From assembly GCF_000420265.1 (NCBI RefSeq), contig NZ_ATUP01000001.1, positions 1,984,001-2,048,000 on the forward strand: a stretch of DNA of 64,000 nucleotides, given 5' to 3'. The notes under the pieces are model-generated. The model saw only the letters and a list, made by a program, of their open reading frames with translations. It was not told the origin of the DNA and made no database searches. Below are positions 52,719-60,732 of this stretch, piece by piece (the first letter of the stretch is position 1; each line of letters opens with the position of its first letter). Position numbers and translations under genes: made by a program. This stretch comes from Oceanicaulis alexandrii DSM 11625. GTDB taxonomy: Bacteria; Pseudomonadota; Alphaproteobacteria; Caulobacterales; Maricaulaceae.

Positions 52719-53659
52719 GGGTCGGGTTTAGCCGCGCCTGCGCCCGGGGTCGAGACTTGAACGCCAGCGCGTTGTGCGGCGTAAACGCCGACCATGACCA
52801 GCGCGGCGCCGATCCATTGCAGCGGTGTGAAGGCTTCGCCGAACAAAACCCATCCTGCAAAGGCGGAGACCACGGGCTGGATCAGGATGATCAAGGTGGC
52901 GAGGGCGGCGGGCGTGTGGCCCAGCCCATAGGCGACCCCGCCCTGACCGCCCACATGAACGATCAGCGCCAGCGCCAGCAGCGGCCACCAGCCTGAAGGG
53001 TCCGGCGGCAAGAGCGGTTCATTGAAACCGGTCGCCACCAGAAGCGCGATGGGCGCGCCCACGAAAGCGGACCAGAACATGACCTCAACCGTCGCAGCGC
53101 CCGCCTTGCGCGCCGCGCGGATGCTGAGAATGTATCCGGTGTACCAGACGGCGGTCAGGGCGGAGAGGATGTCTCCGCTGACCCGTTCAGGGGCGAAGCG
53201 CACATTGCCGCCCGCCAGGCACACCGCGCCCAAAATCGCCAGTACGCCCGCGACGAACATGCCGCGCGTGGGACGTTCCTGAAACAGGAACCAGGCGGCG
53301 ATCGCCACCAGAATGGGCGTCAGATTGGCCAGCAAGGTCGCATTGGCGGCGGTGGTGATCTTGATGCCGGCGTGCCAGAAGGCGAGATCGCCGGCAAAGA
53401 AGACGCCCGCCAGCGCCAGGGCGCGCCAGCCCGGCGGTTTGAGCTGGAGCGGTTCGCCTGCGCGTCGCCGTGCCCAGAGGCGTCGGCCCAGCAGAGCCGC
53501 GAGCAGCGGCAATCCCAGCGACAAACGCCAGAAGGCGATGGCTTGCGGGCCAAGGTCTGACGCTTTCACCAGAATGGACGCGAATCCCAGGATGGCGGCG
53601 CTGACAGCCAGCACGACGACGCCGGGGACTTGCAGGCGCGTAGACGAAGAATTCGGCAT
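52715..53659 (-). CDS. EamA/DMT family transporter
   Basis: 314 aa from the ATG at 53659 (AGG about nine bases upstream; an ATG at 53689 is possible). Ten transmembrane helices form two EamA repeats. The first repeat has LAVSAAILGFASILVKASDLGPQAIAFWRL. The second starts near ILSALTAVWYTGYILSIRAARKAG and ends VVSAFAGWVLFGEAFTPLQWIGAALVMVGVY, the EamA signature. It is a likely exporter of metabolites. It shares an operon with the Rieske oxygenase, perhaps moving its substrate or product. Confidence 0.91.
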   Translation of the reverse strand: MPNSSSTRLQVPGVVVLAVSAAILGFASILVKASDLGPQAIAFWRLSLGLPLLAALLGRRLWARRRAGEPLQLKPPGWRALALAGVFFAGDLAFWHAGIKITTAANATLLANLTPILVAIAAWFLFQERPTRGMFVAGVLAILGAVCLAGGNVRFAPERVSGDILSALTAVWYTGYILSIRAARKAGAATVEVMFWSAFVGAPIALLVATGFNEPLLPPDPSGWWPLLALALIVHVGGQGGVAYGLGHTPAALATLIILIQPVVSAFAGWVLFGEAFTPLQWIGAALVMVGVYAAQRAGVQVSTPGAGAAKPDP

Positions 53660-53818
53660 GGGCGAACGCCTGACAGAGAGTGAGCGCAATCAGATCAGGC
53701 CATTTGCTGGACCGGTTGGGGGCTTGTCCAGTTTTGTCTTTACGCTTGCGGCGCAGAAAGGGGCTGTGCGCCAGCGCTTTGAGTTTGCATAGTCGGCCAT
53801 AAGAGATGGGGGATACGC

Positions 53819-55291
53819 ATGGATGATCTTGGATCGACCGCCGGCGTCGTGTTGATCACACTGATCGCTTACAAGCTGGGGCTGATTTCGATCGGGGTGC
53901 TGGCGTCGCGCTTCACCCATGATGAAACCGACTTCTTTCTGGGCGGCCGCAAGATGGGACCGTGGGTGGCGGGCCTGTCCTACGCCGCCTCCACCTCTTC
54001 GGCCTGGGTGCTGCTGGGGTATACCGGTTTTGTCTATGATCAGGGGGTGCCGGCCCTGTGGATGGTGCCAGGCATTCTGGGCGCCTATGCCGTCATCTGG
54101 CTGTTTTTCGGCCCGCGCCTGCGCGCAGCGTCGGCACAGGACAAACACATCACCGCCAGCGATTACATGGCGGCGGGCGCGGGGCGCTGGAAGGTCTGGG
54201 TGCGGAGCCTGGCGGGTCTGCTCGTTTTGCTCACCTTCATGGTCTATATCGCCGCCCAGTTCGGCGCCGCGGCGATCGCGTTTGAAAGCCAGTTCAACCT
54301 CACTCATTGGGAAGGCGTGCTGCTGGGCGCCTGGGTCATCCTGATTTACGCCCTGATGGGCGGCTTCTGGGCGGTGTCGCTGACTGACACCCTGCAAGCG
54401 GGCGTCATGGCTGTGATCTCGGTGGTGTTGCCGCTGCTGGCTCTGATCAGTGCTGGCGGGATTGACGGTGTCTGGACAACGCTGTCCGCAACCATGCCCG
54501 CCGCCTATCTGGATCCCATGGGCGGTCGCGGAGTGTTCGCCTTTATCGGCTTTGCGACGGGGCTCGCTTCAATCGGGCTGGGCGCGCTTGGCCAGCCGCA
54601 TCTGCTGGCGCGTCTAATGGCGGTGCGTGATGACAGGGCGCGCAAGCGCGGCTTCGCAATCGCCATCGGCTGGGGCGTGATCGTCCACGCCGGCATGGCG
54701 ATCCTGGCGTTGTCTGGACGAGCGCTCGTCATGGACGCTGCGGACGGCGAGGCGTTGTTTTACCAGATCGCCGCGATGGTCTTGCCCGCAGTGCTGGCGG
54801 GGATCGTCATAGCGGCCGTGCTGTCTGCGGTGATGAGCACTGTGGATTCGCTGCTGATCGCGGCCTCGGCGGCGGCGGTGAACGATCTGGGGCTGGCGCA
54901 GCGTTTTCCGGGCCGCGAAATGCTGATTAGCCGCTCGGTGATGTCCGTGCTTTGCGCCTTGGCCGTGGCGCTCACCCTCAGCCTGCCCGCGTCGATCTTT
55001 GACCGGGTGCTGTTTTCCTGGTCGGCGCTGGGCGCAGCCTTCGGTCCTGTCATCCTGATGCGCGTCTGCTCGGTGGAGCCGCGCGGGCTGGCCATTCTGG
55101 CCTCGATCGTGTCCGGCTTTGTGCTGACGGTGGTGTTTTACGTCTTTGGGCAGGTCAATGGTGAGGCTTTGGGTGGTCTTCCGGCGCTTTTATCGCGCCT
55201 GGCCAGCACGCCCGGTGATCCGTTCGAGCGGATCTTCCCCTGGCTGATCCCGCTCGTCCTCCTCTTCACCTTCCGCCAATCCCGGAGCTGA
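53819..55291 (+). CDS. sodium:solute symporter (SSS family, PutP-like)
   Basis: 490 aa, about 13 transmembrane helices. GGGGGA precedes the ATG. SSS motifs are FFLGGRKMGPWVAGLSYAASTSSAWVLLGYTG (Na+ site region), YMAAGAGRWKVWVRSLAG and GALGQPHLLARLMAVRDDRARKRG, with VMSTVDSLLIAASAAAVNDL near residue 345. The similarity to proline symporter PutP is strongest in the N-terminal third. The substrate is not decided by the neighbours. Confidence 0.93.
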   Translation: MDDLGSTAGVVLITLIAYKLGLISIGVLASRFTHDETDFFLGGRKMGPWVAGLSYAASTSSAWVLLGYTGFVYDQGVPALWMVPGILGAYAVIWLFFGPRLRAASAQDKHITASDYMAAGAGRWKVWVRSLAGLLVLLTFMVYIAAQFGAAAIAFESQFNLTHWEGVLLGAWVILIYALMGGFWAVSLTDTLQAGVMAVISVVLPLLALISAGGIDGVWTTLSATMPAAYLDPMGGRGVFAFIGFATGLASIGLGALGQPHLLARLMAVRDDRARKRGFAIAIGWGVIVHAGMAILALSGRALVMDAADGEALFYQIAAMVLPAVLAGIVIAAVLSAVMSTVDSLLIAASAAAVNDLGLAQRFPGREMLISRSVMSVLCALAVALTLSLPASIFDRVLFSWSALGAAFGPVILMRVCSVEPRGLAILASIVSGFVLTVVFYVFGQVNGEALGGLPALLSRLASTPGDPFERIFPWLIPLVLLFTFRQSRS

Positions 55292-55296
55292 CGTCA

Positions 55297-55839
55297 ATGA
55301 CCGCGACCGCTTGCCCGACCCTGACCACCGAGCGTCTGATCCTGCGCGAGACGCTGTATGAGGATTTTGAGCCCAGCGCGGCGCTCTGGGGTGATGAAAA
55401 CGTCGTGCGCTATATCAGCGGCAAGCCGTCGAGCCGCAGCGACAGCTGGGCGCGGCTGCTACGCTTTCCGGGCCTCTGGGCCTTGCTGGGCTATGGCTAT
55501 TGGACGGTGATTGAGCGAGAGAGCGGACGCTTTGTGGGGCAGGCCGGGCTGGCTGATTTCAAGCGCGACATGACGCCTTCCATCGAAGGCGTGCCGGACG
55601 CCGGTTATGTCATTTCACCGGCCTTTCACGGTCTCGGTTATGCGACAGAAGCCATGCAGGCGGTGATGGGTTGGGCCGATGACGTGCTCAAGGCGCCTTT
55701 GACCTGCGCCATCATTCAAGATGAGAACACCGCGTCGATCCGAGTGGCGGAGAAGCTGGGCTTCGGGCGCGCGGAGACTGCCGATCTGAGCGGAACGCCC
55801 GTGACGCTGTACTGGAGGGACCGGCCCGCCGCTCCGTAA
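55297..55839 (+). CDS. RimJ/RimL-like GNAT acetyltransferase
   Basis: 180 aa. It starts with the RimJ/L-type LTTERLILRETLYEDFEPSAALWG, then FVGQAGLADFKRD, DAGYVISPAFHGLGYATEAMQAVMGWAD (acetyl-CoA loop with G-x-G-x-A) and IIQDENTASIRVAEKLGFGR. The target may be a ribosomal protein, toxin or small molecule. It begins 5 bases after the symporter stop, so it is probably in the same transcript. Confidence 0.92.
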   Translation: MTATACPTLTTERLILRETLYEDFEPSAALWGDENVVRYISGKPSSRSDSWARLLRFPGLWALLGYGYWTVIERESGRFVGQAGLADFKRDMTPSIEGVPDAGYVISPAFHGLGYATEAMQAVMGWADDVLKAPLTCAIIQDENTASIRVAEKLGFGRAETADLSGTPVTLYWRDRPAAP

Positions 55840-55914
55840 GAGCGCGGGCGCGGGTGGGACCCGCCGAGCGGTCGCGCAGGCTTCGATCGCCCCCCTCTGA
55901 CGATTGTGTGCCGC

Positions 55915-55954
55915 GCTGGTACACGCAAGACGAGCCCCAAGCTGGTACACGCAA
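55915..55954. repeat. 14-bp direct repeat
   Basis: GCTGGTACACGCAA at 55915-55928 and again, unchanged, at 55941-55954 (26-bp period). It lies in the 215-bp gap between the convergent acetyltransferase and DUF3299 genes, where no gene is found. The function is unknown. Confidence 0.6.
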
Positions 55955-56054
55955 AGAGCGTGCAGCTCAGCCATTACACGTTCGCGGAACTCTGTGTCCG
56001 GAACTGTTCGATACGGCGCCGAAAATGGGACGAGCGCACACGAAAGCGTGCGTC

Positions 56055-56600
56055 CTAGCTCTCGTAGGGCAGGATTTCTGTCAGCTCGATCGTATAGGCG
56101 GTGTCGCCCAGATCATTGTCATGACGATCAGTGTGCATCACGCCTTTGACGTAGACCGGATCCCATAAGCCCTGAATTCGAATGGGCTCTTCAGCATGCA
56201 CATAGACCAGCTGATTGGGCGGCGGCGGCGGCACGTGAATGCAGGCGCCCACATAGGGCACCAGCAAGAAGCGGCTGATTTCCTGCGACCCGGTAAAGTC
56301 AAACGGCAGCACATAGCCGCCCAGGCGCACGATCTGACCGTCCAGCGCGTCCACCGTGTTGAAGGTCTGCACCTGCGGCATCCGGTCGGCGCCGAAATGG
56401 TCCATGCCGTTCTGGATCGCCTGCATCTGTTGCAATTGGGCGATGCGCTCGGCTTCGCCTTCAGGCAACAGATCAGCCCAGGACAGGTCCAGGAATTGCG
56501 GGGTGGACTGCGCTTCGGCGCGGTCCATGGAAACGGCTGCGGTCGCGCCGGTCAGCGCGGCGCCAGCCAGAAAGGCGGAGAGAAGAAGTTTGCGCATCAT
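56055..56600 (-). CDS. DUF3299 family secreted protein
   Basis: 181 aa from the ATG at 56600 (a second ATG is at 56597). Signal peptide (LLLSAFLAGAALTGATAAV), then DUF3299: FLDLSWADLLPEGE, FNTVDALDGQIVRLGGYVLPF, SRFLLVPYVGACIHVPPPPPNQLVYVHA, and a late GVMHTDRHDNDLGDTAYTIEL. The PYVGACIHVPPPPxNQ block with its Cys and His suggests metal binding. The family is often next to DUF2796 and zinc transport genes, as here. It is the third gene of the ZIP-DUF2796-DUF3299 run. Confidence 0.9.
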   Translation of the reverse strand: MMRKLLLSAFLAGAALTGATAAVSMDRAEAQSTPQFLDLSWADLLPEGEAERIAQLQQMQAIQNGMDHFGADRMPQVQTFNTVDALDGQIVRLGGYVLPFDFTGSQEISRFLLVPYVGACIHVPPPPPNQLVYVHAEEPIRIQGLWDPVYVKGVMHTDRHDNDLGDTAYTIELTEILPYES

Positions 56601-56663
56601 GCCTCGCAAAATGCGCTCGCTGATCCTGAAGCGCAAGTTACGAGGCTGAAAAGAGTGCGCGTC

Positions 56664-57314
56664 TTAGTCCAGACGCAGAACGGGCCTGGCCGGGGTGAGG
56701 TCCTGCGCGGCGGCGCGTGCGCCGTCAAAGTACTGAACTTCCACCGTTTCAAACGGATTGAACGCCTCAAACAGGCCTGACAGGTCCACCTCTGTGAGGC
56801 GCTCGGGGCGGGCGCAATCAAACGTCCAGCTCACCACCACATCGGCATGGCCATGGTTCGTATGGTCGTCGTGACTGTGATCATCATGATCATCATGGTC
56901 ATGGTGGTCATGGGGGGCTGATGCATCCTCATGCATGTGCTCATTATCAGCTTCATGATCATGCTCATGGTGATGATCGTTGGATGCTTCGGCGGGGCCG
57001 CCGCCGACTTGCGTCCCTGTGAGCGTGCATTGTGCGGCGCTGGACAGGGCGATCATGGAGGGGCTCGCCAGCGTGCGCGCCGCTTGCGCGACCACGGCCT
57101 GGTCCTCAGGGGTCTCGGGCGCGTGTTCGAAGACATAAAGATTGAACGCAGGCGTCGTCAGCTCGGCCAGCACGGCGCCGTCCGCATCTGCGGCGACCGC
57201 CAGCTGCGCCGCGCCATGCACGTGCGCGCCGAGCTGTCGCATCGGGTCCGCGCTTTGCGCCAGAGCGGTTGAAGACAGAAGGCAGGCGGTGAGGCAGGCG
57301 ATACCCAAACGCAT
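56664..57314 (-). CDS. DUF2796 (ZrgA-like) periplasmic zinc-binding protein
   Basis: 216 aa. Signal peptide ending LAQ (about residue 20), then HRxL-type start QLGAHVHGAAQLAVAADADGAVLAELTTPAFNLYVFEHAPET, the DUF2796 signature. A long His/Asp stretch near residues 112-155 (DHHHEHDHE; HDHHDHDDHDDHSHDDH) supplies many metal ligands. C-terminal ERLTEVDLSGLFEAFNPFETVEVQYFDG is conserved. It likely gathers Zn2+ in the periplasm. The end of the ZIP gene abuts its start. Confidence 0.92.
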   Translation of the reverse strand: MRLGIACLTACLLSSTALAQSADPMRQLGAHVHGAAQLAVAADADGAVLAELTTPAFNLYVFEHAPETPEDQAVVAQAARTLASPSMIALSSAAQCTLTGTQVGGGPAEASNDHHHEHDHEADNEHMHEDASAPHDHHDHDDHDDHSHDDHTNHGHADVVVSWTFDCARPERLTEVDLSGLFEAFNPFETVEVQYFDGARAAAQDLTPARPVLRLD

Positions 57315-58123
57315 CAGCGGTCTCCTTGGGAATGAGAATATCGGAAGTCAGGCAGGATCGACGCCCCATGTCCATGGGAGTCATGAGAATGCCCGTCTGA
57401 ATGACCCAGCGTCATAATGGCGGCGACGCCGGCGCCCGCGAAAACGGCGCTCAAGCCCTTGAGCCAGCCCGCTTGCGCGGTTTCCCCCAATAGGTGGGAG
57501 GCGCCCACCTGCAGCAGCAGACCCGCGACCACTGCGAACAGCATGCCCAGCAGAGCTGGGTCAACACTGAGGGCGAACGGGCCTGAAATGACCGCGGACA
57601 AAAGGGTGGTCGCGCCCGCCGCCAAAAACGCCAACACGGTGGCGGCGCGATCAGAGAAGCCGCCACGCTGAAGCAGCAAGAAGCAGATCAGCGTCTCCGG
57701 CATTTCGTGCAGGATCAGACCCGTCGCCGTGCTGATCGCCGTGTAGGGATCAATCGCGGAGGTGACGGCGTAGACGGTCCCGTCCAGGGTGGAATGCACG
57801 GCGATCGCCAGAACGGGCGCCAGCGCCCGCATGCGGCCGGCTGTGGTCTGCGTCTGCATGGTGGCGCCCACCAGAACATGCAGCACCAGCCCGAAGCCGA
57901 ACCCGGCCAGCACCAGCCATCCTGCATAGGGATGCAAGACCAGCGCTTCGGGGATCAGCCGCACCAGCGCCAGCGTCACCACCACGCCGCCAGAGAAGGC
58001 GGCGAACAGGGGCGCATTGGCGCGCGTAAAGCCGCTGGCGCGATGCACGAGCATCAGCGCCAGGGCGCAGACAAGCGCGGCGGTCAGCCCAAGGCTGAGC
58101 GTGAGGAGATAGGCGGCAGACAC
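57314..58123 (-). CDS. ZIP family metal transporter
   Basis: 269 aa, about eight transmembrane helices. Metal-site motifs are LAIAVHSTLDGTVYAVTSAI and GLILHEMPETLICFLLL (HEMPE), typical of ZIP. The C-terminal loop is His rich (GHSDGHSHDSHGHGASI). The start is GTG at 58123. It leads a run ZIP-DUF2796-DUF3299, overlapping the DUF2796 gene by one base. It carries Zn2+ (or other divalent metal) into the cytosol. A Zur-like inverted sequence lies 18 bases before its start. Confidence 0.92.
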   Translation of the reverse strand: MSAAYLLTLSLGLTAALVCALALMLVHRASGFTRANAPLFAAFSGGVVVTLALVRLIPEALVLHPYAGWLVLAGFGFGLVLHVLVGATMQTQTTAGRMRALAPVLAIAVHSTLDGTVYAVTSAIDPYTAISTATGLILHEMPETLICFLLLQRGGFSDRAATVLAFLAAGATTLLSAVISGPFALSVDPALLGMLFAVVAGLLLQVGASHLLGETAQAGWLKGLSAVFAGAGVAAIMTLGHSDGHSHDSHGHGASILPDFRYSHSQGDR

Positions 58124-58140
58124 GGAAGCGGGACACCTGA

Positions 58141-58157
58141 GTGTTATATTGTTTCAC
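58141..58157. promoter_or_regulatory. candidate Zur box upstream of ZIP gene
   Basis: GTGTTATATTGTTTCAC is an AT-rich imperfect inverted repeat (GTG...CAC ends; 10 of 17 positions match its reverse complement) in a GC-rich region, directly upstream of the zinc operon. It resembles the TGTTATANNATAACA-type Zur site only loosely. Confidence 0.35.
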
Positions 58158-58264
58158 TCTGATAGCGGCTCCTGTTCACAGGGGCAAGCGTGCTGGGCTG
58201 TACGAACGCCCCTTGGGCAGGGCTGTGTGAATGCCCGTAGAGAAGGGGTGCAAGGTCTGGAAAT

Positions 58265-58295
58265 GAAAACGCCGCCCTGACAGGGGGCGGCGTTT
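58265..58295 (-). terminator. terminator after bacterioferritin gene
   Basis: AAACGCCGCCC (58267-58277) pairs with GGGCGGCGTTT (58285-58295), loop TGACAGG. On the minus strand the stem is followed by TTTTCATT. Confidence 0.85.
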
Positions 58296-58319
58296 CAAAG
58301 TCTGGATTGATTGACAGCC

Positions 58320-58802
58320 TCAGCCCATCTCGCCGGGCGACATCTGGCTTTGCATATAGCGTTCTTCGCCCACTTTCTCGATCAGGCTGAGCTGGGTTTC
58401 GAGATAGTCGATATGCTCTTCTTCAGATTTCAGGATTTCATCAAACAGCTGACGGCTGCCGTAATCGCCGACCTGTTCGCAATACGCGATGGCGTCCTTG
58501 TAAACCGGATGCGCACGGCGCTCCGCCTCAAGGTCGCATTCCAGGCACTCCTTGAGGGTCTCGCCGATCAGCACCTTCCCCAGATCCTGAACATTGGGCA
58601 GGCCTTCCAGAAACAGGATGCGCTCGATCAGCGCATCGGCGTGTTTCATCTCGTCGATGGATTCTTCGTATTCGACCTTGGCGATCTTTGCGAAGCCCCA
58701 GTCTTTGAACATGCGCGCATGAAGGAAGTATTGGTTGACCGTTGTCAGTTCCAGGCGCAGCGCCTTGTTCAGGTGCTCGATAACCTTGGGATCGCCCTTC
58801 AT
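58320..58802 (-). CDS. bfr: bacterioferritin
   Basis: 160 aa from the ATG at 58802 (MKGDPKVIEHLNKALRLELTTVNQYFLHARMF), with GGAG upstream. The ferroxidase ligands (Glu18, Glu51, His54, Glu94, Glu127, His130 by family numbering) are carried by VEYEESIDEMKHADALIERILFLEGLP (with the heme-binding Met), CLECDLEAERRAHPVYKDAI and LFDEILKSEEEHIDYLETQL. It stores iron as a 24-mer. Bfd is encoded 1.5 kb away on the same strand. Confidence 0.97.
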   Translation of the reverse strand: MKGDPKVIEHLNKALRLELTTVNQYFLHARMFKDWGFAKIAKVEYEESIDEMKHADALIERILFLEGLPNVQDLGKVLIGETLKECLECDLEAERRAHPVYKDAIAYCEQVGDYGSRQLFDEILKSEEEHIDYLETQLSLIEKVGEERYMQSQMSPGEMG

Positions 58803-59020
58803 GGCCGTCTCCATTGTGTTGAAAATCAAGACTTGAAACTAGCGAGTTTGGCCTGTGAGGGAAGGGGCTTGGGCCAATTATCTTCGTCACTGATACTGAG
58901 TTGCACCAAAGCCGTCGCTCTACCCAGGTGGTGTCAGCTTTTCTTCACGATGTCTCACCAATCTGATGGTCCGGGGTGCAAAATTCTGGCAGATTACCTC
59001 AAAATAAGAGGGTCATATAT

Positions 59021-60265
59021 ATGCCGAGACCGGCGGATGTTCTTGCCTCTATTAGAGAGCAGCTACGCGGCGCCAAAAGTGTCGCCTTGGGTCAGTTTCA
59101 GATCATTAATCTGGACTTGATTAAGAACGTGGCTGGGAATCGCTGGGAAGACCTCAAGACTAAAATTTTTGATGTCAGCGAAGCGTTTATCGCGCGACGC
59201 CTGCAACCCAGTGACGTGCTGTTCCGCTGCGATGAAGGCTTTCTGGTCATTTTTGACACGGAGCGGGCCAATGCGGCCGAAGCGCAAGCCGCCTGGATTT
59301 CCGAAGAGCTCAACCGGTTTTATGTGGGCGATGAGATTTTTCGCAAGCTGAAGGTCAGCTCTCGGGCGCTGAGGCTTGACCAGAGCGAACTCGCCGCCTT
59401 TTTCGCCGCCCAGGGCGTCAGTCAGGTTTCAGACACAAAGCCGGGCGTTTCAGAAGGACAGAAGGAAGAGCAAGCGCTTCATCCTGAAACCCTGCGCACT
59501 CGTGTAGCCTATGAGCCGGTCTATGACCTGACGCGCCAAGCCTTGATCTCGTCGTTTTGCCTGCCTGTCAGGAATGTCGGGGGCGTGCTTCGGTTCGGCC
59601 ACCGGCATGAATACCCGTTTGAGGCGCATGTGACGGCGCAGCGCGACTTTGACGTCCAGATGCTGGTGCTTGACGCGCTGGAGGCGTGCTGGGCGAAAGG
59701 GCATTCCGCCGCCGTGTGCCTGACCCCGCATTACCGCACCCTGGTCGAGCCTCATGACAGACAGGAATACTATGCCCGCCTTCGCGCCTTGCCGGAGCAT
59801 TTGCACAAGGCGGTGACCATCCGCATAGACGGCACGCCGGACGGCGCGCCCATCAGCCGACTACAGGAAATTACCGGCACGCTCAGAACCTTGAAGATCA
59901 AATGCCTGGTGCAGTGTCATACGCTGGAGTTCGAGATCGAGCGCTATGAGGGCTGCGGCGTGCAGGCCTTCGGCGGCGCGATGAAGGACCTCACGCGGGG
60001 CTCGCCCATCGGCTCGGATTTGCAAGACAAACTGGCGCAACTGGTCGCGCGCGCAGCGCGTCTGGGCGCTGACACCTATGCCGCCGCGGTGGCGAGACAG
60101 ACCAGTTTCATGGTGCTTAGGGAGTTGGGCGTGCGATGGTATAGCGGACCGTTCATCGCGCCCATGCTGACGCGATTGCCGCTCGTGCAGCCTTTGTCGT
60201 TGTCCATGTTGTCTGAGCGTTCAGATACGCTTGAGCCTCAAGCCGCGCCGCTTCCAGCCGAATAA
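59021..60265 (+). CDS. degenerate GGDEF-EAL-like protein
   Basis: 414 aa from the ATG at 59021 with AAGAGGG upstream. The N-terminal part (residues about 18-125) looks like a GGDEF fold (GQFQIINLDLIKNVAG, then PSDVLFRCDEGFLVIFDT), but the catalytic GG(D/E)EF is replaced by CDEGF. The C-terminal part (about 160-385) resembles EAL: RVAYEPVYDLTRQALISSF, VTIRIDGTPDGAPISRLQEI and AARLGADTYAAAVARQTSFMVLRELGVRWYSGPFIAPML, the last aligning with the A-x-G-V-E...LGxxxxQGYLFxxP ending. The EAL triad is missing, so cyclic-di-GMP turnover is not expected; ligand sensing is possible. It lies between bfr and bfd. The domain call is by eye. Confidence 0.65.
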   Translation: MPRPADVLASIREQLRGAKSVALGQFQIINLDLIKNVAGNRWEDLKTKIFDVSEAFIARRLQPSDVLFRCDEGFLVIFDTERANAAEAQAAWISEELNRFYVGDEIFRKLKVSSRALRLDQSELAAFFAAQGVSQVSDTKPGVSEGQKEEQALHPETLRTRVAYEPVYDLTRQALISSFCLPVRNVGGVLRFGHRHEYPFEAHVTAQRDFDVQMLVLDALEACWAKGHSAAVCLTPHYRTLVEPHDRQEYYARLRALPEHLHKAVTIRIDGTPDGAPISRLQEITGTLRTLKIKCLVQCHTLEFEIERYEGCGVQAFGGAMKDLTRGSPIGSDLQDKLAQLVARAARLGADTYAAAVARQTSFMVLRELGVRWYSGPFIAPMLTRLPLVQPLSLSMLSERSDTLEPQAAPLPAE

Positions 60266-60270
60266 ACGGC

Positions 60271-60456
60271 TCAGGCCGCCGCGCCAGCCGTTTCAGCCCG
60301 GTCATGACCCATCACGCGCGCCGCTTCTTCAAAGCACCGGCCGCATCGGGGCTTGGCGCCGCACGCCTTGAACGCACTCGGCACATCGCCGGCGCCGTTT
60401 TTGGCGGCGGCTTTGAATTGGGTGCATTTCAGCGCGTTGCAGAGGCAAACATACAT
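60271..60456 (-). CDS. bfd: bacterioferritin-associated ferredoxin
   Basis: 61 aa from the ATG at 60456 (MYVCLCNALKCTQFKAAAKN). [2Fe-2S] ligands are Cys4 and Cys6 (CLC) and the CGAKPRCGRC cluster. Bfd reduces Bfr-stored Fe3+ to release iron. A 9-bp inverted repeat resembling Fur boxes lies 42-74 bases upstream. The stop is 5 bases from the convergent GGDEF-EAL-like gene. Confidence 0.93.
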   Translation of the reverse strand: MYVCLCNALKCTQFKAAAKNGAGDVPSAFKACGAKPRCGRCFEEAARVMGHDRAETAGAAA

Positions 60457-60497
60457 GGAGCAGATCCGTGATGCGGGTTGCGAGTGTGTACGCAAAT

Positions 60498-60530
60498 CAT
60501 TCGCAACTAATATAGTCATTCTTGCGAATG
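60498..60530. promoter_or_regulatory. candidate Fur-type box upstream of bfd
   Basis: CATTCGCAA (60498-60506) and TTGCGAATG (60522-60530) form a perfect 9-bp inverted repeat, each half flanked by sequence like the GCAAATCATTCGCAA type of Fur site. They are in the bfd promoter region. Fur, Irr or RirA as the binder is undecided. Confidence 0.55.
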
Positions 60531-60732
60531 AGTGTCAACGGCGATCTGGAGGGCGCGACTGCCAAAAGTTTAACAGGTGTAAACGCCCTTGTTTCACTGG
60601 ATTCTGAAGCAAACCGTGTTTGATTGAACGGCCTCATGCTTGCGCTAACTGGCTTTCTCATGATGCAATGCAGCAAGAAAGTCCGAACAAAGAGCGTCAC
60701 AAAGACGTCGCGGACAGCATGAGGAGACGGCT

